Positions 34,988 through 43,317 of a stretch of 64,000 nt of DNA are shown here, piece by piece. Numbering within the stretch: position 1 is the first letter of the stretch; the number at the start of each line of letters is the position of its first letter. The position numbers and the translations under genes were made by a program. The stretch lies in the NCBI RefSeq assembly GCF_019166065.1, contig NZ_JAHTBN010000016.1:1-64000 (forward strand), written 5' to 3'. The notes beneath the pieces are model-generated. The model did no database searches and was not told the origin of the DNA. It worked only from the letters and a program-made list of their open reading frames with translations. This DNA comes from Candidimonas humi (GTDB taxonomy: Bacteria > Pseudomonadota > Gammaproteobacteria > Burkholderiales > Burkholderiaceae_B).

Positions 34988-37083
34988 ATTTGCTCGGTAG
35001 CGTTGGGAAGATCGACAATGAGATTGCCGGCGGAATCCAGGGTTGCGGCTGCGCCCACCGGAACAATGAGCGTGGACGAAGCATCTTCGATGACGGCCGG
35101 CCCTGTGATCGAACTGCCTTCCTGCATGGCTTCCCGCGCCAGGACAGGCGCCGAACCCCACGCATCTTCCGACGCGATCCATACTGACCGCTCTTTGCTC
35201 GATTGCTTCCAGGTCTGTTTTCCGGCCTCCAGGTTGAGCGGGCGATCGGCGCGTTGCTCGATTGCGGCAACACGTAGATTCATCAGTTCTATGTGGTGTA
35301 CGGGAGGAACCTGGCCGAAGACACGGCCATATGCCTGCGCAAACGCCGAGCGTATCTGTTGGGGGGTGTCCGCTGTGTATGGGCCCTCTGGCAGGCGCGT
35401 CAGCAGCTCGAATCCCTGGCCGACAAAGCGTATATCGGCGCTGCGTTCGTAGGCGAAGGTTCCGCCGTCTACCAGGGTGATGTTCATTACTTTGGCCGCA
35501 TCGGCTTCCAGCTTTCGGAACATGCCTTCGAGGTCGTCGACGGATACTGCGTCCAGTTCGCGTGCGAGCGTGACGGATCGGTCGACGCGTGCGGGTGCAA
35601 TCAGCAGGCCCAGCGCGGATGCGACGCCGGCTCCCGGAGGGCAGATCAGCCGGCCTATGCCAAGGCGTCGGGCAAGATCGCAGCCGTGCAGCGGGCCGCC
35701 GCCGCCGGTCACCAGCAGTGCGAACTTGTGGGCGTCGAAACCTCGTTCGGCCACGTGCACACGCGCTGCGGCGGCCATGTTTTCGTTGACGACGGACAGC
35801 ACGCCGTCCGAGGCCTGTTCGGCTTCCATCTCTATGACGTCGCTCACGGAGCGCACGGCGGTCTGTGCCGCGTCGGTGCTGAGCTTCATCGTGCCCCCGG
35901 CGAATGTGTCGGGGTCCAGATGCCCCAATAACAAGTTTGCGTCGGTTACCGTCGGCTGAGTGCCGCCGCGCTGATAGCATGCGGGTCCGGGCTTCGAACT
36001 GGCGCTTTTGGGGCCGACCTTGAGCAGCTTCATGCTGTCCAGATGCGCGATGCTGCCGCCGCCGGCGCCGATCTCGATCAGCTCCACCGTTGCGATGTTG
36101 ACCGGCAGCCCGCTGCCCGCCGCGAAACGCTTTTCGCGCCCGGCTTCGAAACTATGGGCGAGAATGGGCGTATTGCTTTCGACGATGGCCAGCTTGGCGG
36201 TCGTTCCGCCCATGTCGAAAGCCAGCACGTCCGCCATATGCGAGCGCTTGCTGAAGTAGGCGGCGGCAATGGCTCCCGCCGCCGGGCCGGACTCCAGGAG
36301 TTGCACCGGGAATTTTCGGGCTTCGCCGACATGCGCCAAACCGCCGTTGGACAACATCATCAGCAGAGGGCAGCGTATATCCAGGGTCTTGAGCCGGGCC
36401 TCGAGGCTTTCCAGATACTGGTCGGCGATCGGCCGCACATAAGCATTCGCGGCGGTGGTGGACGTGCGCTCGTACTCGCGGATCTGCGGCGAAACTTCGC
36501 TGGAGATCGACACGTACAGATCGGGAAAGGCCTGCTCGATAAGGTCTCGCGCATGGCGCTCGTGGACAGGGTTTGCGTGGGCATGCAGGAAGACGACAGC
36601 AAGCGACTGAATGCCTTGGCCGACCAGTTGCCGAGCCGCATCCAGGACGCTCTTGTCGTCCAGCGGCGTGTCGACCGTGCCATCGACACGGATACGTTCG
36701 CGGGCCTCGAGGCGTGCTTCGCGTGGAATCAGGGGCCGCGGTAATTCGAGGAAAAGATCGTACAGGTCGTACTTGTATTCCCGACGCATTTCCAGGGTGT
36801 CGCGAAATCCTTCCGTGGTGATCAGGCCGGTCGGCACGCCTCGCCGTTCTATCAGGGCATTGGTGAATAGCGTCGTGGCGTGAACCACGCGTACGACTTG
36901 ATTGCCGCTGATACCTTCCCGCTCCAGCAAGATCTGTATCCCGCGGATGGCGCCGTCCGTCGGCTCCTCGGGCGTGGTCAATTCCTTATGGCTGAATACG
37001 CGGGCGTCGTCGTGGCCGTAAACGACGATATCGGTGAAAGTGCCGCCGATGTCGATACCAAGGGAGTATTTAGCTTGCGTCAT
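34984..37083 (-). CDS. hyuA: Hydantoinase/oxoprolinase A-type subunit (HyuA)
   Basis: The 699-residue protein is an ATP-using HyuA-type subunit. It has the N-terminal actin-like stretch GIDIGGTFTDIVVY, MLSNGG, LESGPAAGAIAAA, FDMGGTTAKLAIV, IGAGGGSIA and GGGGPLHGCDLAR. HyuA/HyuB pairs form ATP-dependent N-methylhydantoinases, 5-oxoprolinases or acetone/acetophenone carboxylases. Its start overlaps the hyuB stop by 4 bases and its stop overlaps the propeller start. The lack of a gamma subunit argues against acetone carboxylase. Confidence 0.92.
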   Translation of the reverse strand: MTQAKYSLGIDIGGTFTDIVVYGHDDARVFSHKELTTPEEPTDGAIRGIQILLEREGISGNQVVRVVHATTLFTNALIERRGVPTGLITTEGFRDTLEMRREYKYDLYDLFLELPRPLIPREARLEARERIRVDGTVDTPLDDKSVLDAARQLVGQGIQSLAVVFLHAHANPVHERHARDLIEQAFPDLYVSISSEVSPQIREYERTSTTAANAYVRPIADQYLESLEARLKTLDIRCPLLMMLSNGGLAHVGEARKFPVQLLESGPAAGAIAAAYFSKRSHMADVLAFDMGGTTAKLAIVESNTPILAHSFEAGREKRFAAGSGLPVNIATVELIEIGAGGGSIAHLDSMKLLKVGPKSASSKPGPACYQRGGTQPTVTDANLLLGHLDPDTFAGGTMKLSTDAAQTAVRSVSDVIEMEAEQASDGVLSVVNENMAAAARVHVAERGFDAHKFALLVTGGGGPLHGCDLARRLGIGRLICPPGAGVASALGLLIAPARVDRSVTLARELDAVSVDDLEGMFRKLEADAAKVMNITLVDGGTFAYERSADIRFVGQGFELLTRLPEGPYTADTPQQIRSAFAQAYGRVFGQVPPVHHIELMNLRVAAIEQRADRPLNLEAGKQTWKQSSKERSVWIASEDAWGSAPVLAREAMQEGSSITGPAVIEDASSTLIVPVGAAATLDSAGNLIVDLPNATEQI

Positions 37084-38690
37084 TTTGTGTATCCACGGAT
37101 CAGGTCTTGTTGTTTTTGCTCCGGAGAGCGATGGGCGGGATCGCCGTAGCCCCCGCCGCCAGGCGTGCGTAGCAGGACTTTCGAGCCGCGCTTGATAATG
37201 TGCTGGGCCTTCGGATTTACTTTGACTCCATCGATCTGGATCTCGCCTGGCGCGCCCGGCGAGCCGCCGCTCATTCCGGGGGCGGCGGATTCTTCGCGAG
37301 TGCGCTCCGCCATGAAAGAAATGGTGGCGGGGTGGTCCGACAGGCTTTCCAGCAGCATCTCCTGGCCGAGGCCGCCCCGGTATGCCCCGTTGGCCTGGTT
37401 CGTTTGGCGGAATCGGCGGCAATGGACTTTCAGGGGGGCCACCTGCTCAATGATCTCGACTGGGGTGGAGGAGATATTGCTCGGCCAGGATAGAACGTCG
37501 ACGCCGTCGCTCCGGGCGCTTGCGCCGTATCCGCCGTTCAGGAAGAACAAGTTCGCAAAGCCGCGGCCGTCCGGCCTGACTCCCGCCATGTTCACGCACC
37601 ACAGAGGCGAGCCGGCGGTGGCGACCACTTTTTCCGGCACGACCTGCGCCAAGGCTTGAACCACCATCGCCGGCAAGAAGTGCCCGATCAGCGCGCGAGC
37701 GCCGCCGGCCGCCGGCGGCGTCGAGTTCAGGATGCTTCCCAGAGGGGCGCTTATCTTGAGCGGAACCAGGGCGCCGTCGTTATTCGGGATATCGGGGCAC
37801 AGGACCGCCTTCAGCCCATACGATGTGTAGGCTGTCGTATAGGCCAGGCAGACATTGATCGATTTCTGGACTTGGCCATCGGTGCCTTCGAAGTCCACTT
37901 CGACTTCGTCGCCGCGAATGGTAAGCGCCATTTTGAGGCGTATGGGCTGGTCGATGCCGTCGCTGATCGCATCGGCGCAGTAGGTTCCATCAGGAATCGC
38001 CGAGATGGCCTTGCGCATTGCCTGCTCGCTGCGGCCGCGCAGCTCCGCGGACAGCTCCTCCAGGGTGACCAGGCCGTATTCGGCCATGAGCTCACGGACG
38101 TTGCGCTCCATGAGCGCCAGGCCGGTAAACTGGGCGTACAAGTCGCCCATCATCTGGTCCGGTACGCGTACATTTTTTCGAAGAATCTGTTCGAGCGTCT
38201 CGTCCATCTTGCCCGCGCGCATGACTTTCATTACCGGGATCTGCAGGCCTTCTTCGAAGACCGAGGTCGCGTCTGCCGAACGAACGCGCCCGCCTATGTC
38301 CGGAGCGTGGGCTACCGACCCGGCCCAGCCGACAAGCCTGCCGTTCGAGAAAATGGGTTTTCCTACCGTAATGTCGGGAAGATGTCCGGTGCCAAGCCAG
38401 GGATCATTGGTGATGATGATGTCGCCATCCTGTAGCTGGTCTTCGGGAAAGCGTTCCAGGAAATAACGGATCGTGCGTGGCGCGGTCCCGATGAACGATG
38501 GGATGCCGTTCGATGCCTGCGCTATGGAATAGCCCTGGGCGTCGGTGATGACGCAGGCGAAGTCGTTCGACTCTCGGACGATGGATGAAAAAGACGTGCG
38601 GACAAGGGATGCTGCGGCCTCGTCCACTGTGGAGATCAGGCGGCGCCACAGGAGTTCGAGCGTGACGCTATTGAGTTTGGATGTCTTCAT
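37080..38690 (-). CDS. hyuB: Hydantoinase/oxoprolinase B-type subunit (HyuB)
   Basis: This 536-residue partner of HyuA contains the family landmarks SIVRESNDFACVITDAQG, DPWLGTGHLPD, PPAAGGARALIGHFL and PGGGGYGDP. The start MKTSKLNS was preferred over an in-frame ATG at 38792. The predicted transcription start falls at about 38791, which would leave that ATG with no leader, and MKTSKLNSVTLELL aligns with typical HyuB beginnings. HyuBA hydrolyse or carboxylate a cyclic amide or ketone at the cost of ATP. The substrate is unknown. Confidence 0.92.
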   Translation of the reverse strand: MKTSKLNSVTLELLWRRLISTVDEAAASLVRTSFSSIVRESNDFACVITDAQGYSIAQASNGIPSFIGTAPRTIRYFLERFPEDQLQDGDIIITNDPWLGTGHLPDITVGKPIFSNGRLVGWAGSVAHAPDIGGRVRSADATSVFEEGLQIPVMKVMRAGKMDETLEQILRKNVRVPDQMMGDLYAQFTGLALMERNVRELMAEYGLVTLEELSAELRGRSEQAMRKAISAIPDGTYCADAISDGIDQPIRLKMALTIRGDEVEVDFEGTDGQVQKSINVCLAYTTAYTSYGLKAVLCPDIPNNDGALVPLKISAPLGSILNSTPPAAGGARALIGHFLPAMVVQALAQVVPEKVVATAGSPLWCVNMAGVRPDGRGFANLFFLNGGYGASARSDGVDVLSWPSNISSTPVEIIEQVAPLKVHCRRFRQTNQANGAYRGGLGQEMLLESLSDHPATISFMAERTREESAAPGMSGGSPGAPGEIQIDGVKVNPKAQHIIKRGSKVLLRTPGGGGYGDPAHRSPEQKQQDLIRGYTK

Positions 38691-38797
38691 TGGGATGCTG
38701 GTTCCGGCGTGGTGTGCTTCATTGGGAAGGCCGTTCAATTCAAAGGACTCGGCCTGTCCGCCGCATGATTTCAAGTCCTCGAAATCTCGCATGGGAA

Positions 38798-38830
38798 AGT
38801 CTAGGATTCGCCGGGTATTTGGACAAATAC
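38798..38830 (-). promoter_or_regulatory. Promoter with palindromic operator for the hyuBA-propeller operon
   Basis: On the minus strand TTGTCC (38821-38826), 17 bases and TAGACT (38798-38803) form the promoter. The -35 box lies inside the perfect palindrome GTATTTG-GA-CAAATAC (38815-38830). The same element, with the same position of -35 and a TAGAAT -10 box, precedes the Bug gene at 40055, so one regulator, probably the LysR protein between them, controls both. Confidence 0.7.
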
Positions 38831-39037
38831 TTTGTTTTTCATCAGCTATTCATTATTGATATAGGCTGGCGACTGATGGAAGCATGAGAGATCCGACGGG
38901 GTTCCGTCGATCGGGAAGCCAGGTTCACTGGCTGGGGGCTGCGTGATAGTTATGCCTGCGGCGCGAGTGCCGGTCTTGTGCAGACCGTGGGCGCCCCGGA
39001 TGGCGCCCAACGAGGCCCTTGGTTCGATTCCGTGGGC
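38831..39037. other. Intergenic region between the hyuB promoter and LysR gene, with two hairpins
   Basis: No gene is seen. CGACGG-GGTT-CCGTCG (38894-38909) and GGGCGCC-N6-GGCGCCC (38989-39008) can form hairpins. The second sits 30 bases past the LysR stop and may end that transcript, though without a T-run. The first has no obvious job. Confidence 0.4.
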
Positions 39038-39934
39038 TTAATCGTCGCCGTTCATGACGCTGCGCAAGATCCGCAGGAAGCGTTCCACCAGTTCGGATGC
39101 CGGTGCGAATTTCGCGAGCATGGCATAGGTGCGGACGGGCAGTTTCGGCGTATAGCGCTTGATGGCGACACTGTCACGGAATAGCTGGGCCACATAGGGA
39201 TTGACGATGCCCACGCCCAGGCCTTGCGCCGCGAATGCGCAGATCGTGGCAGAGTAAATGGTCTCGATATTCGCGTGCCGTTCGAGTCCGTACGCGGCAA
39301 ACGCTTTGTCGATTTCCTGCTGGAGCACGTCGTGCGCGGGCAGGCTGATCATGGTCTGGCCTTGAAGATCCGCGATGCGCACGACTTTGCGTGAGCTCAG
39401 GGCATGATCGGGCGCGCAGACCAGTACCGCTTCGCATTGATGAATCTCGTGCGACAGGAATTCGGCGCCTCCAAATGCCATATTCGTAATCGCTATGTCG
39501 AACATACCCTGCCGTAGTCCGTCTTCAATCAAGCGGCTGCTGGGGGTCTGTACATTGAGGTGCACCTGCGGCCGGTCGTGCATGAACCGGCTGAGCACTT
39601 TGGGGAGAATCCCTTGGGCCAGGGACGGCGTCGAGGCGATGCGGAATACGCCGGCCCCGGACGCACGCAGGGCTGTGGCGGTTTGTTCGATTCTTTCCAG
39701 TCCTTGATAGTGAAGCTGGATTGTTTCGAACAACTGGCGGCCCTCGCGCGTGAGTTGCAGGCGCCCGCGGTCGTTGGTGAACAGCTTCAGCCCGCTTGCG
39801 TTTTGCGCCTGGTGGATCAACCTGCTGATCGACGGCTGCGTCGTGTAAAGCATGCGTGCGGCCGCGACCGTCGTGCCGGTGAGGACGACTGCTCGAAAGG
39901 CCTCTATTTGATTGAAAGACAGGGGTCTGGGCAT
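39038..39934 (-). CDS. LysR-type regulator, probably of hyuBA-propeller and the Bug gene
   Basis: A 298-residue LysR-type regulator with the DNA-binding segment FNQIEAFRAVVLTGTTVAAA and YTTQPSISRLIHQAQNASG. The effector domain includes DIAITNMAFGG and AAQGLGVGIVNPY. It lies between the hyuB operon and the Bug gene, divergent from the latter with 120 bases between. The two promoters share a palindrome, which makes it the prime candidate to control both. The inducer is presumably the imported HyuBA substrate. Confidence 0.9.
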   Translation of the reverse strand: MPRPLSFNQIEAFRAVVLTGTTVAAARMLYTTQPSISRLIHQAQNASGLKLFTNDRGRLQLTREGRQLFETIQLHYQGLERIEQTATALRASGAGVFRIASTPSLAQGILPKVLSRFMHDRPQVHLNVQTPSSRLIEDGLRQGMFDIAITNMAFGGAEFLSHEIHQCEAVLVCAPDHALSSRKVVRIADLQGQTMISLPAHDVLQQEIDKAFAAYGLERHANIETIYSATICAFAAQGLGVGIVNPYVAQLFRDSVAIKRYTPKLPVRTYAMLAKFAPASELVERFLRILRSVMNGDD

Positions 39935-39987
39935 ATGTCTTCGCGAGGCTGGCCTATATCAGTGGCGTATATCCTATCAAAGAGAAA

Positions 39988-40021
39988 GCATTTGTCCAAA
40001 TACCAGGGGCATTCCTAGAAT
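39988..40021 (+). promoter_or_regulatory. Promoter with operator copy for the Bug gene at 40055
   Basis: GCATTTG-TC-CAAATAC (39988-40003) is the second copy of the operator found before hyuB; read in the direction of transcription the two match at 15 of 16 bases. TTGTCC (39992-39997), 18 bases and TAGAAT (40016-40021) form the promoter. The site is also about 54 bases from the divergent LysR start, permitting autoregulation. Confidence 0.7.
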
Positions 40022-40054
40022 GACGCTGTCCCACTCACCTCCGAGGAGAACCCC

Positions 40055-41035
40055 ATGGCCCTTTCCCGACGTGCGGCCTGCGCCATGTTGCTGCTTACCC
40101 CAGCCGCATTGAGAACAACATCAGCGTTCGCTGCTCCAAACGTACCCTCCGGCGTCATCAAGATCATCGCTCCCTTCGTGCCGGGCGGCACGGCGGACGT
40201 CCTGGCGCGCGCGATCGCCACGCGTCTTGGCCAGATGTATAAGCAGTCCGTGATTGTCCAGAACATACCGGGTTCGGGTGGAAATATCGGGGCGCAAGTA
40301 GCGGCGGACGCGAAACCGAACGGAAGCACGCTATTGCTGGGAACTATCGGCATTCACGCCGCGTACTCCATATACAGGCACTTGCCCTATAACCCGCCCA
40401 AGGACTTGCAGCCTGTAGTGGTGCTGGGTGGCGTGCCCTGTGTGATTGCGGTAAATCTCAAGCGTCCCTTTCAAACCCTGAAGCAGCTTGTGGACTACGC
40501 GCGCACGAATCCCAGGAAATTGACATTCGGGTCTGCGGGCTATGGCTCGTCGACTCACATGGTGGGGGAATTGTTCCAGCAGGCCGCGGGCATTCAACTG
40601 ACGCACATTCCCTATAAGGGCAGCGCCGCTTCCATGAGCGATTTGATAGGCGGCCAGATCGACATGATGTTCGAATTGATCACGACGGCGGGTCCCATCG
40701 TGAAAGCGGGGCAGATCCGTGGCCTCGCTGTTACCAGTAAAGACCGCAGCCCCGTGTTGCCCGATATCCCTACCGTGTCGGAATTGCTGGTGCCTGGCTT
40801 CGATGCGTCGGGCTGGTTCACGATAGCCACCAGTTCGAAGGTGCCGGAAGCAACGGTGAAGCAATTGAATAAGGACATCAACAGCATTCTGCGCCTGCCG
40901 GAACTTCAGGCTACCTGGACCAATCTCGCCTTGAATATCATGGGCGGAAGCCCGGAGGATGGTCGGCAGTTCTTCGCCAGTGAAACAAAAAAGTGGTCGA
41001 AAGTCATCGAGACCGCTCATCTGTCTTTAGGGTGA
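40055..41035 (+). CDS. Bug/TctC-family periplasmic binding protein of the HyuBA locus
   Basis: A complete 326-residue Bug protein: signal peptide ending near SAFAA-P, APFVPGGTAD, NIPGSGGNIG, the variant PNGSTLLL, GSAGYGSSTHMV and HIPYKGSA. GAGGAG precedes the ATG. The PNGSTL loop replaces the usual PDGYTL, hinting at a different ligand. The shared promoter/operator with hyuBA suggests it captures their substrate or a precursor, but Bug proteins can also act as sensors. Confidence 0.9.
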   Translation: MALSRRAACAMLLLTPAALRTTSAFAAPNVPSGVIKIIAPFVPGGTADVLARAIATRLGQMYKQSVIVQNIPGSGGNIGAQVAADAKPNGSTLLLGTIGIHAAYSIYRHLPYNPPKDLQPVVVLGGVPCVIAVNLKRPFQTLKQLVDYARTNPRKLTFGSAGYGSSTHMVGELFQQAAGIQLTHIPYKGSAASMSDLIGGQIDMMFELITTAGPIVKAGQIRGLAVTSKDRSPVLPDIPTVSELLVPGFDASGWFTIATSSKVPEATVKQLNKDINSILRLPELQATWTNLALNIMGGSPEDGRQFFASETKKWSKVIETAHLSLG

Positions 41036-41124
41036 TTTGCGCAATGAACAGCATCGGGCCGATACCGTCGTGATGCTGCTTGAGTGCCTGGGCTGACGAC
41101 GAAGCAGCCTTTCATCGCGGAGAT

Positions 41125-41161
41125 AAAAACAAGCGCCCCATTATTGGGGTGCTTGTTTTTT
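41125..41161. terminator. Strong bidirectional intrinsic terminator
   Basis: A 16-bp stem pairs 41125-41140 (AAAAACAAGC, G, CCCCA) with 41145-41160 (TGGGG, T, GCTTGTTTTT) around the loop TTAT, with a single G-T wobble. T-runs on both strands make it effective in both directions, for the Bug gene on the plus strand and the acyl-CoA synthetase on the minus strand. Confidence 0.92.
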
Positions 41162-41203
41162 GAGACGCCTGTTTTTGTACTGCGCTTGTAAATTGCAGCG
41201 GCC

Positions 41204-43315
41204 TTACGCTTCCGTGGCCGGCGCCAGCACTGCCACCGCGTCGGCCGCTACCACGCCCTGGCCGCGCGCCTTGACGAACAGCGGGTTGATCTCCGCTTCC
41301 TGCAGGCGCGGCCCCAGCGCGTGCACCATGGTGGAGAAGGCCACGATGGCCGAGATTGCCGCCTCGGTGTCGCGCGGCGGTGCGCCGCGGTAGCCGTCGA
41401 GCAGCGGCCAGAATTTCAAGGCACGCAGCATGGCTTCGGCCTCGGCCCGATCCAGCGGGCGCTGCAAGGGCTGCATGGCCAGCACCGTGTCCTGCAGCAG
41501 TTCGGCCTGGGTGCCGCCGGTGCCCAGCAGGATGGCCGTGCCCAGCGGGTCGCGGGCCAGGCCCAGGATCAGTTCATGGCCGCCGGATACCATTTCCTGC
41601 ACCAGGAAGGCCTCGGGCTTGGAACCGGTACGGGCCTGCACGGCCTGCGCCATGGAGCGGGCCGCGTCCGCCATGGTGGCGGCATCCAGGCCCAGCGCGA
41701 CTCCGCCTACGTCGCTCTTGTGCGTGATGTCGCGCGACAGCAGCTTGAGCGCCACGCGGCCGCCGAGCTCGCGCGCCGCGCGTTCGGCGTCTTCCGCCGT
41801 GGCGGCGACGATTTCCCGCGTGGCGGGAATGCCATAGGCGGCGAACAAGCGCTTGGCCTGGGCTTCGTCCAGAGACCCATCCGGAAGGCCGGACAGGGGA
41901 TCCGCCGGCGGCGGAGCCTGGCGTGCCGTTTCCGCCTGGGGCTGCGCCGCCACCCGGCCGCTGGCCCACAGCGCCTGGAATACCGCGGCGCAGGCTTCGG
42001 GGGAGGCGTAGGCGGGGATGCCGCGCCGGTTCAGTTGCGCCAGGATGTGCGGCGCATCCGGGCTGACATACGTGAGCACCGGCTTGCCGCTGATGTGCAG
42101 GCAGTCTTCGATGGCGCTGGCCATCAATGTGGGCCTGGCAAGCGCCGAGGAACCGACGATGATGACCACGCCGTCGTAGCCTTCGCTTTTCATCAGGCTG
42201 GTGATGGCGCTGCGCAGCAGCTTCGGGTCCAGGCCGGCCAGGGTCACGTCGATGGGGTTGCGGTCCAGCACGGTAGGAGTGGCGCCCTGTACGGCGCGCA
42301 GTTCCTGTGCGGTGGCCTCGTCGGGCACGGGCGTGTCGAAGCCGGCCAGCCCGAGACTGTCGGCCACCAGCGTGCCGGCGCCGCCCGTGGATGTCAGGAT
42401 GGCGATGCGCTGGCCGCGCAATGCGCGCCGAGTTGCCAGGCCTTGCGGCACGCCGAGCAGCTCGGCGAATTCGCGCACGCGCAGCACGCCGGTTTCGGCA
42501 AACAGTGCATCGTACATGCGGTCCGAACCCGCCATGGCGCCCGTGTGCGACACGGCGGAGCGCGCTCCGGATTCCGAGCGTCCGACCTTGAAGGCGACGA
42601 TGGGCTTGCCCGCGGCCCGCGCGCGCAGCGCGGCGCGGCGGAAGGCTGCGGGATGGCGCAGGCTTTCCAGGTAAAGCGCAATGACATGCGTGGCTTCGTC
42701 GTCGACCAGGGCGTCGACGAAGTCGGCGACGTCCAGGTCGGCCTCGTTGCCGGTGGCGACCAGTTTGGAAAAGCCTATGCCCTGTGCGGCGGCGCGCGAC
42801 AGCAGCGAGCCGAGTATGCCGCCGCTTTGCGAGACCAGCGCGATGCTGCCTTGCGGCGGGGCGTCGGCTTCCAGGGCGCTGCTGGCCGACAGGGTGATGC
42901 CGTCGGTCACGTTGACCAGGCCTATGGTGTTGGGGCCGAGCAGCCGCATCGCGCCCGCGGCCTGCCGGAGCTCGTCTTGCAGGTTTGCGCCCTGTGCGCC
43001 GAGCTCGGCGTAGCCGCTGGCCAGCACGATGGCGCTGCCCGTGCCGATCGCGGCGAGTTCGCGCACCGCGGGCACGGCCTTTGCCGCGCCGAGCATGACG
43101 ATGGCCGCGTCGGGAGCCTCGGGCAGCGAGGCGATGTCGGGGTAGGAGGCCAGGCCGGCGATCTCGCGGGCCGTGGGGTTGACCGGATAGATGCGGCCGG
43201 CGTAGCCGTGCTTGAGCAGATAGGCAACCGGCTTGCCGGCCGTCTTGGACAGGTCGGACGAAGCGCCTATGACCGCGATGCTTTGCGGTTTGATCAGGCG
43301 GGATATGGCATTCAT
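41204..43315 (-). CDS. NDP-forming acyl-CoA synthetase, fused alpha-beta (acetate-CoA ligase family)
   Basis: The 703-residue protein fuses a CoA-binding domain (N-terminal IAVIGASSDLSKTAGKPV) with a succinyl-CoA-synthetase-like domain and an ATP-grasp domain (from about residue 480, KLLSRDITHKSDVGGV). The phosphorylated His is in SHTGAMAG. Such enzymes interconvert acyl-CoA and acid with ADP phosphorylation, or work as activating ligases. It starts 2 bases after the enoyl-CoA hydratase stop. As last gene in a Bug-dehydrogenase-Bug-hydratase-ligase run it probably activates or releases the imported acid. Confidence 0.9.
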   Translation of the reverse strand: MNAISRLIKPQSIAVIGASSDLSKTAGKPVAYLLKHGYAGRIYPVNPTAREIAGLASYPDIASLPEAPDAAIVMLGAAKAVPAVRELAAIGTGSAIVLASGYAELGAQGANLQDELRQAAGAMRLLGPNTIGLVNVTDGITLSASSALEADAPPQGSIALVSQSGGILGSLLSRAAAQGIGFSKLVATGNEADLDVADFVDALVDDEATHVIALYLESLRHPAAFRRAALRARAAGKPIVAFKVGRSESGARSAVSHTGAMAGSDRMYDALFAETGVLRVREFAELLGVPQGLATRRALRGQRIAILTSTGGAGTLVADSLGLAGFDTPVPDEATAQELRAVQGATPTVLDRNPIDVTLAGLDPKLLRSAITSLMKSEGYDGVVIIVGSSALARPTLMASAIEDCLHISGKPVLTYVSPDAPHILAQLNRRGIPAYASPEACAAVFQALWASGRVAAQPQAETARQAPPPADPLSGLPDGSLDEAQAKRLFAAYGIPATREIVAATAEDAERAARELGGRVALKLLSRDITHKSDVGGVALGLDAATMADAARSMAQAVQARTGSKPEAFLVQEMVSGGHELILGLARDPLGTAILLGTGGTQAELLQDTVLAMQPLQRPLDRAEAEAMLRALKFWPLLDGYRGAPPRDTEAAISAIVAFSTMVHALGPRLQEAEINPLFVKARGQGVVAADAVAVLAPATEA

Positions 43316-43317
43316 GC

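Noticed and set aside
33722-35980. A single 752-codon protein covering the propeller and part of hyuA
   Set aside because: The upstream half is an out-of-frame reading of hyuA; the propeller homology begins at the ATG at 34987 that overlaps the hyuA stop.
38691-38792. N-terminal extension of HyuB from an ATG at 38792
   Set aside because: The predicted transcription start lies at about this ATG, no ribosome binding site precedes it, and the extra 34 residues do not resemble HyuB.
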